Below, piece by piece: positions 1 through 14,210 of a stretch of 64,000 bases of DNA. The notes below the pieces were generated by a model. It saw only the letters and a program-made list of their open reading frames with translations, had not been told where the DNA came from and made no database searches. The stretch covers positions 558,001-622,000 of the forward strand of contig NC_092358.1 in assembly GCF_030848805.1 (NCBI RefSeq), written 5' to 3'. Made by a program: the position numbers and the translations under genes. Source of the stretch: Temnothorax longispinosus. Taxonomy: Eukaryota; Arthropoda; Insecta; Hymenoptera; Formicidae. Position 1 is the stretch's first letter. The number at the start of each line of letters is the position of its first letter.

Positions 1-3000
1 GCGTTCCGTTCCTCCGTGAGACTGACCCACTGATCCACAAGACTTTGTTCTCGCTCCATGTCTTGTTCCGTTTTGTCTATAAAGATGAGCAAACGGATGT
101 AAGAGAGTACAGAAAAGACAAAGTGACAACAATTGTTAAATAGAACATTAATAGATCTTTCGTCGTTGAGACAATTTCGTTACATTACCTTGTTTATTGA
201 TGAGTTTCTGAATTTGTTGATCAAGGTATTGTCGTCTTCTCATTAGAGCATCACTCCACTTGTCTCTCAATATACTCAAGTCCTCATCTTGATAACTATC
301 TAATGGAATTTGCAATCGGTTTCGTACTGATACACTCCCAACGGCTATATTTAATATCGATTGACAGATGATCGGTAAGGTTCCGGAATTTTGTACTGGT
401 TTTACTCGAACTTGTATGCGACGTTGTTGGCCTTGCCGAAGTTGATAAATGCCACCTAAAAAAAAGAAAGAAAAAAGAAAGAAAAGGTGCCGATCATTTT
501 AGTCCATACGCCAGGTCGATTGAGCATTTTTATCGAGGTGATGGCTTAAGTTAATGTTTTTTTTGTTTTTAATAAAAATGCTCAATCGACCTGGCGTATG
601 GACTACTTAAAAGTAGATTAAACGCGTGATGTTTTTTCGAGAAACAAGTGTATTGCAATCATTCTCACCTGTGCACGTGTCTTGCTTCACTACAGCTTCA
701 ACAGGCGAATATTCTCCCTGCTCATTGAGCTCTTGTATCTCCACCCATAATTCAATTTTTCGCGTTAATTCGGACCACCGATCAGCGAGCGATCTAGCTT
801 TTGCCAATTGTTGCTGTTCCACTTCCCATCCAGGTTTACTACGTGAGAAACCTGCGCTGCGATGGCCCCATACTTCTATACTCAATGCCCCTTCTAGTAA
901 GTGAGAAAACACAATAAGCAAATATGAATAATATAATAACACAAGAGACACCGTATCACTACTCGCGTTAAAAAAAAAAAAAAAAAAAACGCACGGATAA
1001 AAGCGCAATAAATTCCTACCAGCGACATGTTCCATAAACTCTTCCGTAATGGGTATGGTAAAATCTCTTGTATCATCAAACTTAAATGCCAAGGAATCCC
1101 TCTGTCCAATGATGCAATTCGCGTTGGATAGCTCCGCGTTCACCATAGGCGGAACTACTATCGGTTCTGGGTGATTCCAAAACATGTATTGACAAAACAC
1201 AAAATGACTTAACGAGAGTGGTAATCCGGTAGCTTGCTTTATCGTTACACGACAGGTAATGTGGCTAGATCCTCCGGAATAATCCTCCGTTTCGGAGGAC
1301 GTCGAGTCCGCGGAAGACTCCGAAGCAGCCTCGCAAATCCGATCTTGAGGAAATTGCCCGGATATGCGACTTATTTCGACCTGCAATCGGCCAGCGACTT
1401 CTCCTTGCTGACTAATAATCGGAGTGTGATAATCTAACCGTACATCGTGCAATAACACTTCTAAGAAAATATTTGCAACTCCGATAAGATTGTGATTCTC
1501 TTGGGATTCGTAAAACGGATCTAGTGTTTTTCCTGGTATTTCGTCCTGTAACAAAATAATTTTGTAAGAAAGTAATTTCGCTGTTAAAAGGAAATATTTG
1601 AAAGATATAAAATATATACCCTAATCGCAGGTAATCGTTGACAATTGTGAGGATCTTTTCTTTCCTCGTACATGTCTCGCATATCGACTAATTTGTTTTC
1701 TAGCTTTTCCATGGACCAAACTTGACTTCCCATATTTGTCCTCTTCACTAAAATTGCGGGCTCACTGACAAACGCGCCTCGCTGAAAGAATACACTCTAC
1801 ATAACGAAGAGTGTGAAGAAATAAAAAAAAACATAAATTAACAAAAAATAAAAAGTAAAACATAAAAGAGAAAGAAAATTTAGGACAAATATAATGTACC
1901 ATTAATATTAATTATAAAAATGCGGATATAAGTAAATGAATAAAAAGGCGAGAAACTTATACGTATAATAAATGACTAATTAAACATTAAACAATTATTA
2001 CAAATCAGGTAGATTTTTGTAAATCGACAAACTTAAAAATTCTACATAAAACATGACAAAGGCACGATGTTGAAACAGTACACAATCTTTCATTATTTTA
2101 CCTTCCTGTTCGGACTTAGATTATTCGGAGGAATTTGCAAGGTGACGCTAAATTTCGTCTGTTTGCCCATCTCCTCAGCTAGGACATTAGCTTCTTGTAC
2201 CAATGAATTAGCCTTTAGTATATCCGTCTTCAATTGACCTAAACTGCGCTTGAACATCTCGTCTCGTTCCTGAGCCCATTTTTCAACTCGCATTTGCGTC
2301 GTTGGTGTGCAAGCCGGGAGCTTTCCACTTTGGCTACCTCTCAGAGGATCGTAAGGTACGTAAGGTGAATACGGCGTAGAGGGAGATAGTATATTGCGTA
2401 ATTGTTGAAATTGTCGTTCATACTCCTGCCTCTGCTTCTCGAGCGCAACCTTTGAAACATGTGCGTAATTAGTGATTACGAAAGTATTATTTAATTACGA
2501 AAATGTAAAAATTAAAGCGATGCAAGACGTATACCTGCTTATCCTCTTCGTGCTGTTTCTCCAGTCTCGCTATAGCTCTCTGAATCGGATCGTTCGAAAG
2601 TTCGTTAAGCATGAGCTCTTCTCTTGCAAAGTTGTAGTCAATGTTTTGTGCGGGAGTTTGCGGCTCGCTGTTGATTGCTGCAGACAGCGCAACGACATAG
2701 GCGATACAGACGATACAGAGATGTATGTTACTCTCAATTTTACTCTCAATTACTTTGCGAAATTAATAGGTTTTATTTTGAAATCAATATAATCAAATCA
2801 AGTCGTACCTGTAGCACTTCTTGGACAGTTGACTCTGAAGAAATGATGATTTCCCCAAACGATTCTATCACCATGCTGTAGTAGAGTCTTGGTTACAACT
2901 TGCGTACCATTGACAAAACATCGAGCACCATTTAACGGTATCATGTACAGGCCTGATTCTTCTATCGTGATAACGCAGTGTTCCGGCAGAATACCCAAGC

Positions 3001-5725
3001 CGTGCAATTGAATATCCTGTTCCCTCTTGGCTGAACGGCCGCCTACAAGGGTCCTTTCCTGAAACACAGAGATATGCGACACAGAGACAGGTGATGCGAA
3101 TGAGACATATGGCCTTGTACCTCCGGAGAGACACGGCCTATGTATATAGGGCGTACCTTGAGGTAATAAACCAATAATTCGTTCAAGCTTGGATCATCGT
3201 TCAAATTGACCAGATAGTATTTGCTCTTCTCTACTTGAATACCAGACGCTTGTACGCTTATTCCCATTTTTTCCAGAGCCTGCTGCCTCTCGTGTTGCAG
3301 TCTCTCGGTTTTCACTAGCTTCTCTTCCCACGTCTGTGACATTTCCTTCATTAATCGTTCCGATTCCGATAGTTTTTCCGTGATGTCTGTGCGTTGTTGG
3401 CCGACAATCGATCCCTGAGCATAATCGAAATCAATCATCGTAGCGTTATCGCGCGATCACTTTAACACGAGTAGCTATATGCTCGTACTAGATAGGTAAC
3501 GCAATGAGGAAGGTTCTCTTACTGTGGCATGTAACAACATTTCCTTCAAGGTTTCAACCTCTTGTCTGAGTTCGCGAATAATTCTAGCATTCGGATCCTC
3601 GTTAACTACAGCATGATTGACTATCCTCTTTGCTCTGTCAGCATACCGGAGAGTCGACAGTGTTTCCTCGTAATTGTCGGCAGCCGGTGATATCGTGGCT
3701 ACCATGACAGTTTTGCTATTGCCACCAAGATTATCCTAAAAGTTTCGACCGAAGGATATTTGACCGATAATCGACACGAGAGGATAACTTAAAGCGCCCT
3801 GTCGTGAAACGTGAAAGCTAATGTACCTTCAAGAGCCACGTGAGAACAGAATCTCTGTAGGGGACAAAATTGTCCTTCTTCTTGTTGCTGCCGGAATTTT
3901 GATCCGCCAACTTTGAAATGACTAGACCCAACGTCGTTAAAGACCTATAAATCAACGCTTATTACGCGTTTCTCAGATTTAAGCTAACGTAGGACAATTT
4001 CTACGAGTCTTAAAAGGTATTTACTTGTTAATATTGCTTCCTTCTTTAAGTCTATCACCCACTGCTCCGGTTTTCACAGCCCTTTCGCTCCCAGCTAAAT
4101 CCACCAAACTCATCCGCGAGACCTTTTCCCCGCTGACTCCGCTCTTCGAATCCGTTAGAGTCTGCGTGAGAATCACCGAGAATACGGCATGCGAACGGGA
4201 GCTCTCGGAATTCATATTTGTCGCCGCGACTGTTCGCGATTTGTTGCCCTCCGCCATGAGGTTGTCGATCTCCTAGAGTTGAACGTTTCGTCAATAAATA
4301 TGGATCGTTCGGATCTCGCATTTCTGCACAGATATGGAAATTGTTGATAGCAAGAGAAAGGAGAGGCGCGGTCACCTGAAAAGAAGTAACCGCCAGTTGG
4401 CTCAGCCCGTCCACGTAGGGCCCCAAGACATTGTGCTCTCGGACTTTGAGTGATTGCTTGTTTGGTTTCGGATCCAGGAGATCGTGCACTTTTTCATTAT
4501 AGATCTCCATATACGAGACCTCGACCTTGTACGTGAGCTCGGAACTTTGTTGCTTCGCTATCATGTCAAAGAGATTGTCGCACAACCGTGGTATTATCCC
4601 TTTGTAGTCGCCACTGCCCATCATCGTGTAAGACTTTCCGGAGCCTGTAAGGGGAAGCCACGCATGCGAAAAACGACGTTAAATCCTGTATGGCACTTTA
4701 AATGATTTTAAATTTAAGTATTCACAATGTTTATCCGTTAAAAAATGAATCTTTAAACTTTATCCGGATGATATTTGAAGAATTGTGCGCGGGCATGTGG
4801 GTGTGCGCGTCGCGTCAAAAACTCATAGATAGTACATAGAACTTTCTATATACTTTCTCCCTTTTCTCGCATTTTTCTTTTTGCTAATATTCTATAAACA
4901 CGCATGATATTTGCAATGTGCATATACGCGTTTACGTTCTATCGTGAAAAACAAATGTGTTTAGTGAGACGTTCTTCCGAAGTTTGACCAAGCATTTTAT
5001 GTGGTTTGATATAAGTAAATTGATCCATCATATAAACGCGCGAAAAATAAAAATTGAAAGAAACAACGGATTAGATCCGATCGATTAGATATCTCTCACA
5101 ACGGTGCTCGTGAGAAGCGTGAAGGTGAATTAAAAAAAAAATGCGCGATCTCTCATCTCTTTACACCGTTTCGTCCTCTTCGTCTCGTGTACGCTTGTAT
5201 CATACGTATATGTAGATATGTATCATATATAGGCGCGGAGAGTTTATTGTTATCCGTGGTGTCTTGTTCTGCTTCGTGTGCGTGTGTGGGTGTGTGGGTC
5301 AATGTCTTGCCCCGCAGAAAATCAAGCGTACAGTCGCTTCGCGGTGACGAGCGAACCGATTAATCGCGTCATTTGCCACGTTACACATCCGTTGATGTTC
5401 CGCTCATTAACTATCGCATCCTTTCTAACACACGTTAACGTCTCAGGCGTCTCTTCACGCGGATTTAAAGATCTGATTTGTATTGTCCGTATCACGGACA
5501 ATAGCTAAACGAAATTAATCAACAGTTACAAAGTGTGTAACTGTTGCAATTGATGTCATACCGGTTTGTCCGTAGGCGAATATGCAGGCGTTGTAACCCT
5601 GAAACGCATTGTCCAATATATCACGACCCAGGGCGTCGAAAACGATATCTTGACTCGCAAAATTGTCCACTCCAGGATCCAGGGAATAAAAGCAGTGATC
5701 GAAAGCGAAAGTCTTCGGCTTGTTC
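1..5725 (-). CDS. Khc-73: Kinesin-3 heavy chain, Khc-73/KIF13 type, coding exons 3-16 (3' end beyond window)
   Basis: Plus-end-directed microtubule motor that carries vesicle cargo. Exons, in transcription order: 5725-5562, 4644-4376, 4272-4025, 3944-3827, 3735-3523, 3414-3157, 3058-2809, 2677-2535, 2449-2102, 1781-1620, 1545-1020, 893-669, 455-189 and 76 to the edge. All junctions are GT-AG and phases match. Visible motor motifs are the P-loop GQTGSGKS (split by the intron after GQTG, about residue 102), switch I NMNSESSRSH (about 211-220) and switch II DLAGSE (about 252). A kinesin-3 neck follows. An FHA domain lies around residues 440-555 (ends near WGNHHFFRVN). Then come a coiled stalk and the KIF1/KIF13 central region (QENHNLIGVANIFLE, EVAGRLQVEISRI, EVWGHR). 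The family usually continues several hundred residues further, with CAP-Gly in the Khc-73/KIF13B branch; that part lies left of the window. The Khc-73 versus KIF13A/B assignment rests on the motor and FHA sequence. No breaks were seen. Confidence 0.95.
502..603. mobile_element. MITE with 32-bp perfect terminal inverted repeats, TA flanks
   Basis: 502-533 (starts gtccatacgccaggtcgatt) is repeated as its exact reverse complement at 572-603, with a 38-bp AT-rich loop. TA dinucleotides flank both ends (500-501 and 604-605), as expected for a Tc1/mariner-type target duplication. It sits in a Khc-73 intron (456-668), between two intact exons. Perfect arms suggest recent insertion or maintained hairpin pairing. 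The superfamily is inferred from the TA only. Confidence 0.8.
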
Positions 5726-8700
5726 CTACAACATCGATAGAAAATAATGATCTTATATGTAATTGTATATATATGTACGTAGAATCAATAAGAATGCCAT
5801 GATTGCCATGAATCACAATAGGTTACAAGTCGAAATCGTACGCGTCTGTATGTCAGGAATACGTCACGTGGAATACGTTACTGTTTATCAATCTCAACAG
5901 TTCTCTCGTCTCGAAAAATCTCATCATAGACGCTAGCAGTACATTACTGTCCCGGTGTCCGATTCTCGGCTACATTTCGATTTGAGTTGACTAATAGCGA
6001 AATCTCGAAAAAGGAAAGAAAACGTAACAGCATTTCTTGTCGATCTGGTGATATGTGTAAGTGATAAGTTATCGAAAAGTGACAGAAATATATACATCTA
6101 GAATCTAGAATCTAAATATTCGCAAAAATACACGACCGGTCACATTATATATTATATATACACTTCGTAATATTAGGTATATTGTTTATTCTCTAATAAA
6201 TATGCATCGAGAGATCGTAGCGTTGAAACTGTTGCAACTGCGAGACTGCGACTGGCAGCAAAGTTGAAAGAGCCGCTCGTTGTACTAACAACACGTTACT
6301 AACAAATCCAATCTAATTCATTGCTGCACGCGCCTACTCGTCGCGTGAGACTCGTTATCCGTTCTTACATATAACGAAAACGAAGAGATAGCGATCATTT
6401 TGATCCTCGAAGTCGATTGGATCCTCGCATCTTATTCGACTGTCGGTTTTGCCCGTAGCCGTGGGCAGAGTGTTAAGTACAGGGAAACGTTTTATACCTT
6501 CTACTTGGTGTACCGAGAGACGCGATACGTCCTGCCGGTACTAACAATAAAACGCCGCGGAAAGCGTGCGGAATCGCAGATCGCAGCCAGTTACGTGCCT
6601 TGGAAAAAATGTCAAAAGGCAATACAATCAGAGTCACGAGTACCTTGGCGCGCAGCGTGCGCGCACGCGAGCCGTAGTAGTCAAGTCAAAGACTTTGACT
6701 TTCATCGATCGTATTTAGCTCCATTTTCACTCAACGACGATCGATAGATGACGATATTCCGTCTCTTCTATATACGCAGCGCTCGAGTACCGCGGGTAAA
6801 GTATAGTAGGGCGAGGGTATATCCGCATGGCATAATACTCGGGTTATCACACGTTCCCGAACAATGCAAAACCAAGGGCAAACGCGCCATTGCGCCATTG
6901 TCAGTGAAACAATGTGAAAATAATGCCTCCAATGTTCCATATATTTGATTGCGTCGCACGCGATCGATCGTTACCCTTAGTTAGTTCTTATCAAACTAAG
7001 ATACGTGAAAACCATCATAGGTGAACGATAAATCTTGCCACGCTGCACTCGTGAAATCATTGAACGTGTGCTCGAAATAATTTCGTATTGTTATTATCTA
7101 CTCTATCTTTAGGCCGCGTTCGGAAACGACGAGTTTTATGATTTACTATTGTATACCGAATTAAAGATCAGAAAACGTTATTCCTGTATTATCGAAGATC
7201 AGAGATGTTCTCACGCACACGCACACACCGATTTCATGTTCGAAATTAATTAAACTATGTTCTATATCGAACGCTCGATCTGTAGAAATCTCGAAAGTCT
7301 TTTCTATTGCGCGTACGCAGGTGATTCTAAGAATCTAAGAAATTCAACCCTATCTCTCAATACAAAGATCTTTTTTATTATATAGTCGACATGAATAAAA
7401 GTTGTCTAAAGGATTGCCTACGATCGATTGTCGAAAGGCAAGATATTTGCGTTATATCTCGCAAGATACACTTTTAATTTTGAACACGGTACGTCGCCGA
7501 CGCTTGATCTCTTTCTCGTTTTAATCTCACGGCGTTCATCATCTTTTTATTTGTATTTCCGTATTACGTATATCGACGTGTCATTAACGTTCGCTTCTCG
7601 TAATCGGCATCTCTTTTCGCGCAAGTAATGTAGCCATGGGGAAAAAAAACGGCGCGAAAAGAGAATAAAAATGATGAAAGATGCGCGAAGGAAGATCTCG
7701 ATGGGGCTTGTATCCTCTTTATGAAAGAAAAAGACTCGTGCCGTCCTTTGTTAGCGAATTCAACCGCTCATCATTACCCACCGCGAATTTCCTCGGTGCC
7801 CAAGCCGTACAATTAGTCGGCCGGGATGGGGACGCATTCAGCGTCAAGAATTCGGCCGTTTTCCAAGCTGAAAGACTTTCTCGACTTTACGAACCAGAGA
7901 GAAACGAAAATAACTCGGTCTAACCGCGCGCCGCGCGGTAGAATTCGCCCAAACGCTTGGCATTCTCGAAACTGCATTTGCAACTCAGACCAAGCAGTAT
8001 CGCAACGCAGTCCGATACAATTAAAGTTGCAACAATATCCTAGGACGTCCTAGGTCCTAGGTATATGTTGCATCGATTTGTACCGGACAATGGCTTTTAT
8101 CCAATTGATTCATGTATACATATATGTTACCTATACGGACGTTTCCAATGTGCGATTCGTATTCGTAATCATTTTGTTTCGTAGGGAATGCCTACGTCGC
8201 GTCGAAGTAAATCGATTTCAATTATGTCGATATACGATGTACGGTACCGACTACCGGCTATCGACAAAAGCCGTAATCGTAATCGTAATCGTAATCGAAC
8301 TAGCAAAGCCTTGTAAAACTGGACGAGGACGTATCCTCTTTTTGCTTTGTCGCGTTCACTAATGTATGAAAGTAGATCGAGCGTGACCGATCCAATCCGA
8401 CGAAAAGCTCGCACGACAATTTCCCATTTTTTGCTCGCGTCGCGATAATTAGCGCGCATCCGCGAACACACCTGCGTGTGGACGACAACCCGTTGCGCAA
8501 CAACCAAGGTAACGCGTATACAGATTTCCTGACCTATATTCCCACCGCGTGTCTCATCGCGCAGCGCGACGAGTCTTTACGGCCACTGGAAATCAAGACT
8601 TAATTCCATTAGATTTAAATTTTCAGAAAATTGCATTGACATTTATAAGCGCGATAAAAGCGTCTTCTGCACGTAAGGGCACGAGGGCTCGAAGCTCGAA

Positions 8701-11700
8701 TGTATGTACAAGTCAACGACAAAAAGCCTGGCTTTATCCTGATGTCACTTGAATATTTTTGCCATTATTTGCCGCAACGCAACGATGCGTTGCGCTGCGC
8801 GACTCGCCTATAAGACATATATGTGATGGACTGAGGGACACGCTCGCGGATATCTGGTAATGGAATTTGAGAACCGAGCAAAATCAAGCGTCAAGTATGC
8901 GCGAAACTCATAATTATTCGGCATACACGCGTACAACGTGCCGTTTCATCCGAACCGTCTATTGTCTATTATTACTCTTATATTGTTAGCGTTTAGCGTT
9001 TAGCGTAACGGAAGCTGGTCACGCATGAGATGCAGGGCGTGCGTCGATCGTCGATATACAAGTTGATTTCTTCGAGAGAAAATAGAGAAAAGACAACGGA
9101 AGAAGAGCGCGTAACAAAGTCATCGTGATCATCGCGTTGTTTTCGAATAACTGTAGTGAAAAAACTGAGGATATCACACGTGATTGCGATATATGCGGGT
9201 TAATTGCTAATTGCGCGGTATTGTCTATTGCGGTGCTGTAAACGCGAATTATTTTGAAAATAATTACGTTAAAATATAAAAAAAAAATGGAAATTGTACC
9301 GAGTATAGAATATCATATATTACGACATATTAATAACGAGAGATGTCATTAATATTGCTGATCCTGCGGTCCAAAGTTTACTTTTAATTCATAATCAATA
9401 TATCGATAACGAATTGCTATATATAAGTACTTGTTTCTCGTTTCAATATTACTCATGCTGATTAAGAGGTACCATCTACACATCTGTATTTTTAAAAAGC
9501 TCTATTAGGAAAACAAAGTGTGAGATAGCGTCAAAAAAATCAACAGAAAAAGAAAAAAAAAGATATAACGGATCCTGAACATTAATTGTCTCATTGTCTG
9601 CATGTATGTGTGAATGTGTGAATGTCATTAAATAATTGAATCGGCATGTTATAGATTAATCGATTTATTACACTACAACTACAGCAATAATTTGTATAAT
9701 TTTCCGCGTTATTTTGTATGGTTGATATTCCTACAATATTAGAGCATAGAGTCTAATACAGCTTCGAAATAACATTATAGTTGGAGCGTTCTTACCAGGC
9801 TATAATCCTATCCGCATATAAAAGCAGGTGTTTAATACGTTCCAAATGGATAGATACGCAAGGACGAAAGACGAGGCGAAGACCTTCGTGCGATAGTGAT
9901 CCCATTGTTCATGCACATTGACGTTGGCGAAGAAATCTTTAATGTCGCTCAAATAACCCATTTATACAAGTGGGACGTCACGAATGTACGATGACCTCGT
10001 TATTCCGCACTTGATACTTGTATCGGTGATAGTAGATGTATCATTAATATAGAGAATTTAATTGTGGAATCGAGGAAAAGGAGGAAAAGGAATGGAGACG
10101 AATGAGAACCCAAGTATGGACGAAATCAAGAAGATGATCCCATATAGGAATATGGGAAAGGAAAAAGAATAAAGTGTGCGATAGAGAAGCTGCATAAGCA
10201 TGTCGGATAATATACTATTACTTTTCCAACTGCCATACCGAGTAAAGCTTGCTCTACTCTTCAAGATATATATATCCATTTCTCGCAATACTTGACACGC
10301 GTGTTAAGTGCGCGAGGCAAAACTCGCTAGTCTTCTCTCGAATGTATGGCACCAGCCTGTCCTCGGCTCTCGAGATGGAGAGCCGAGGATCGATCGCGTC
10401 TCGTGCCTCGTATCTCTCTCGATATGTTAATGAGTCATTTCACGTCTGATTGTCGACCGATTGAAATGATTTGGTATAGCCGATACTCGGAAAGTAATGA
10501 GCACTTGTGCGAGCAAAACAGTGCGCTCTCTTTTCTTTTAAAATTTCCTTCCGTGTAAACTTTCTATAAACTTGTGAATCTGCTTTCGATACTTGGATCA
10601 AACTCGAAATTAATTTAATTTAATTTGATTTGATTTGACGAACACTTGCAATGAAAGAAAGAAGGTGTATGTAGAAACACAGATAGCAACGAATAGATAG
10701 AGAGAATTCCTAAAAAACAAAGAGGTTAACGATCATTATGAGCGAGAGCATGCAAATGCAAGAGCATGCAAGAGCATGCAAGATAGCTCAAGTGAGAAGA
10801 ATCAAGACGGATGTAAAGCATCGAAAACCGATTCGTTGGCACGAATCCACGGCATCCACGCGTGTTTATCGCAGGGACATGCAGCTGTGTGACAAACGAA
10901 TCGCAGACGCGTTTCACAGCGGTTTCGGCGATTCTCGAGGATACTTTACGGCTCCCGAGAGTCTCCCGAGAGTCTCGCGGAGCAATAAAAGCGACGTTAT
11001 TGGTTTGATATGATACGGCCATTATCGCGCACATCCTAACGTACAATCGCGTATCACGTGTAACGAAATTTAAGGGCATAAAAAAGAAAGGGTATTGAAT
11101 TGAGAAAGATATTGAATTGAATCTCGTAATTTTTGACGTAGAATGTAGATAATAAATACTTTTTATCATTTTCTTTCATGACGATTCAGATTCAGTAATG
11201 ATTCAACCAACCAAATGACACACCCTCCTAAATCTAAGATATCTAAATAGATAAAAAGTTAATAATTAACAGGATGGGATTATTTATGTAAAATGGCTGA
11301 AAAAAATAAATATCTGCAGTTTTCGATAATTTTATAATTTGATAATATTCACGTTGTGATAACTAAAGGTAGGTAGTTGAAATGTAGATTGTAAGGAATA
11401 AAGAACTCGGGGATCGTACGTTCGTACGTTGATGTGAGAAACGAGGGAGAAGATAATCTCATCGCGTAAAAACCAACGCCGTTCTTTCGGCATTGTAGGA
11501 TGCAACGGATACACAGGAGATGAAATACATTTGATTGGGAAAGTTTATCCCGTATTTAAGAATTTGTACGGATAACACGATGTATCCCCTTATCGCGAGA
11601 TATTTATTTCAGAAATAACAATACATTATAACGTATAATTACGAATATTACGATATACGATACGATGCCCTTATCGCTGGTATACATTTCGCGCGCGTAC

Positions 11701-13412
11701 ACTTTCTTTCATGTCGATAATTATACTGGAATTATAATTATACGAAATTAGTCACTCACGACGAATCGTTTCAATAAAACCTATATAGTTAACTAGACGG
11801 TACTTCATTGCGTGCATTCTTGATATGCGTGATAGCAACTCGATAATTTCCATATAAACCGAGGACACTCATAACTCGTGTAAAAAAAGCCGTTGAACAC
11901 AAGTGAATCTATTGCAATTAAATAAATAATTTGCCAAATGTACTCTCCATAAAAAATCAAAAGTATTGAAAGATTTTTTTCAACAGAGTCATGTATGTTC
12001 ACACACACACACACACGTATGTTCTCTCCCCCACCCACCTTTCCCCTCTCCCTCTCTTTCTTTCCCTATCGCATAAACCATGTCGCGTACCTAAACCAAT
12101 AAAATTTTCATTCCTCATTGATGTCTCATTTCTACGCTTCCACATTTCAATCTACGTGCAAAATTGACACGATTGATACATATGTACATATATATATATA
12201 CACATGTGGAGGAATAGAATAGAATCTTATCGATATACGCGCGCAATTAGGATCAATAGGATCGTTCGTGTATAGGCGACATAGGCGTATACCTATCATC
12301 AGATGTACGCCGCGACCTTTCATCGATTCAACTGCACGTGCGTAATTCGCGCATGTAACGTCGTTACATCTGCACCTGAAGCAGAGAAGGAATAAAAATC
12401 CGCGTATAGAGAATAAAAGCCGCGAGTTTTCCCTACATATAAGACGATATCGCTATCACTATCGCTATCGCCATCGCGAGTCATCGCGTCATAAAAATAG
12501 CGTGACATTTCATCGATCGTGTAACATACTCGTAAAAACGTCGCGACTGTGCCAACACGAAACAACGCGAAAATAGATTTTTGCGAATTTCGACCGTTCG
12601 TTCAGCCATATCCTACGCATGAGGGTCTCTCTCGGGGTACATTTCTACTCTAAGATAATACCATACTAAACAGACTGACCGACCGACGTGACCGTGACGC
12701 GCAGGCCGCAGATTAATCCCCTGCATATCGAATATGCATCATGAACAGCGTATTATTGTATTATTATTAATCATTAAATATATGTCGTATACACTTTTTA
12801 CCTGAATGCGTACATTGAGATTCGAGTTTTACGACTTTTACGTATCGTGAAAATACCAAGGACGTGAAATAGTTGCACAAAAATATCTGGTAAACGAATG
12901 AAAGAACCGACGAAAGACACAGCGATTCGGATTTATTTTACGCGATGCCATTCAAACTGTAATATCGTATCCAATCGCCGCGCCGCGCAGCGCAGTGCCC
13001 AGGAGACGACAGTATTATCTACGAAACATATATGATAAGAACGTGTGCTTTAATTATCTGGCGCGAACACGCTTTCGATGTTAGATGTTATCAATTGGTG
13101 CGCGGCGTTAGCACTTTTGAAGCAAATCTTTTTCCGTCAAATATGTACTTTCTTTACAAAATATCATTACTTATATATGCTACGCTGCTCGTTCAATCGG
13201 ATATATACATATCGCTTCGACACGTCCGCGGCGCTGTGCATCAGAGATAAAATGTCATGCAGAAATCAAAGTCTGCGTAGACAATATGCGCTGCATTTTG
13301 TCGGGACAGATGGTGAGAGGAGAATGCCCTATGCCCTATGTCCTGTGACAGACTACGGTGAGTCTGAAAACGTCATCAGAGCAAGTAAGCGGAAAGATCG
13401 AAAATTGCTCAC
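5726..13412 (-). other. Khc-73 intron 2, no coding sequence recognised
   Basis: A 7.7-kb intron between coding exons 2 and 3. I checked it on both strands for kinesin or unrelated exons and saw only short open frames without recognisable similarity. Small features: hexamer TAATCG-type repeats at about 8275-8300, TTTAGCG heptamers at 8985-9005, and a perfect 12-bp hairpin at 10360-10389. An AGAGCATGCA-type direct repeat lies at about 10744-10783. Confidence 0.6.
10360..10389. repeat. Perfect 12-bp hairpin
   Basis: tcctcggctctc and gagagccgagga are exact inverse complements separated by 6 nt (gagatg). It lies inside Khc-73 intron 2. It is too short for a miRNA precursor; no function is assigned. 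Confidence 0.6.
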
Positions 13413-13500
13413 CGATCGATCTTGTCCATCGTGGTGGGATGATGCAAGATGGTTTGCTGCCCCGTCATCTCGACGACACATTGCGTACAGAGTTCCAGCT
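13413..13500 (-). CDS. Khc-73: Khc-73 coding exon 2
   Basis: An 88-nt exon that encodes ELELCTQCVVEMTGQQTILH followed by HPTTMDKIDR, the beta-sheet segment after the first motor strand. Read on the minus strand, the acceptor is tctcgttacag before AGCTGG and the donor is GATCG followed by gtgagc. The incoming phase (G from exon 1 plus AG gives Glu) and outgoing phase (CG plus G from exon 3 gives Arg) both match. Introns on each side are about 4.6 kb and 7.7 kb, so gene finders could easily miss this exon. The kinesin-3 motor is incomplete without it. Confidence 0.9.
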
Positions 13501-13943
13501 CTGTAACGAGAGAAAAAAAATATATATCAATCGGGATAAACGATTTAGGTCGCTGTTAACTGAAAAATAACTTGCTTGCGTTATCTCTTTCTGTACCTTG
13601 GATCAAATCAACACGGTTTAAATATGAAGGGTACAAGGGAAAAACGATCAATGTCCATCCGGAGTATAAAACGATTTCGAGAAAAACACAATTTTTTAAG
13701 TTTTAAGACATCAGATATCTTAGGAAGTTATTGAAAATTTCCTCAGCACGGCACATCTTTCGGCCTTATATTTCCAACGAATTGTAACTATTCTTGATTA
13801 AAACAGATAAAAATTATTCAAATTTGAATAATTCTTTGAAAATATATCACAAGATAGCACGATCAGATCAATTTCGATAAAAAGTAGATTTTGATCTTCG
13901 TTTTTCCCCTGTTTTTTTACTCTTTACATATTTCTTCATTCTT

Positions 13944-14210
13944 TTAACACTTGGAGTGCCAAGCTAATTAAACCGGATAAATATCTCATATATTATCTTA
14001 ATATATATTTCATTGCTTCGTTTAATGTCTCAATATAATTTATATTATTTCTTTATATATAATCATGTCTTAAATATTTAGTAAAATTATTCTTAATCGG
14101 GTAGATAAGATCCCCGATTCACTCACAAATGGATGAGTGATGACGGGGTCTTTGCGGAAATTTACGCGTCATATCCAGACATGGCTGACATGGCTGACTC
14201 AAAGTGTTAA
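13944..14210. mobile_element. piggyBac-like MITE with TTAA target duplication
   Basis: TTAA at 13944-13947 is followed by CACTTGGAGT. At the other end ACTCAAAGTG is followed by TTAA (14207-14210). The ends are inverted copies with one mismatch (CACTTGGAGT versus CACTTTGAGT). TTAA duplication and a subterminal hairpin (about 14112-14152) fit piggyBac-type non-autonomous elements. No transposase remnant was seen. It lies in Khc-73 intron 1. Confidence 0.65.

Noticed and set aside
607..1554. A single 315-codon Khc-73 frame across 607-1554
   Set aside because: It reads through a poly-A (poly-Phe) intron segment. The real structure is two exons, 1545-1020 and 893-669, with GT-AG borders.
8985..9005. 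TTTAGCG repeats as interstitial telomere sequence
   Set aside because: The insect telomere repeat is TTAGG; the unit here is 7 bp and differs.
14112..14152. Hairpin as a miRNA precursor
   Set aside because: The total stem-loop is about 42 nt, shorter than a pre-miRNA, and it lies inside a MITE.
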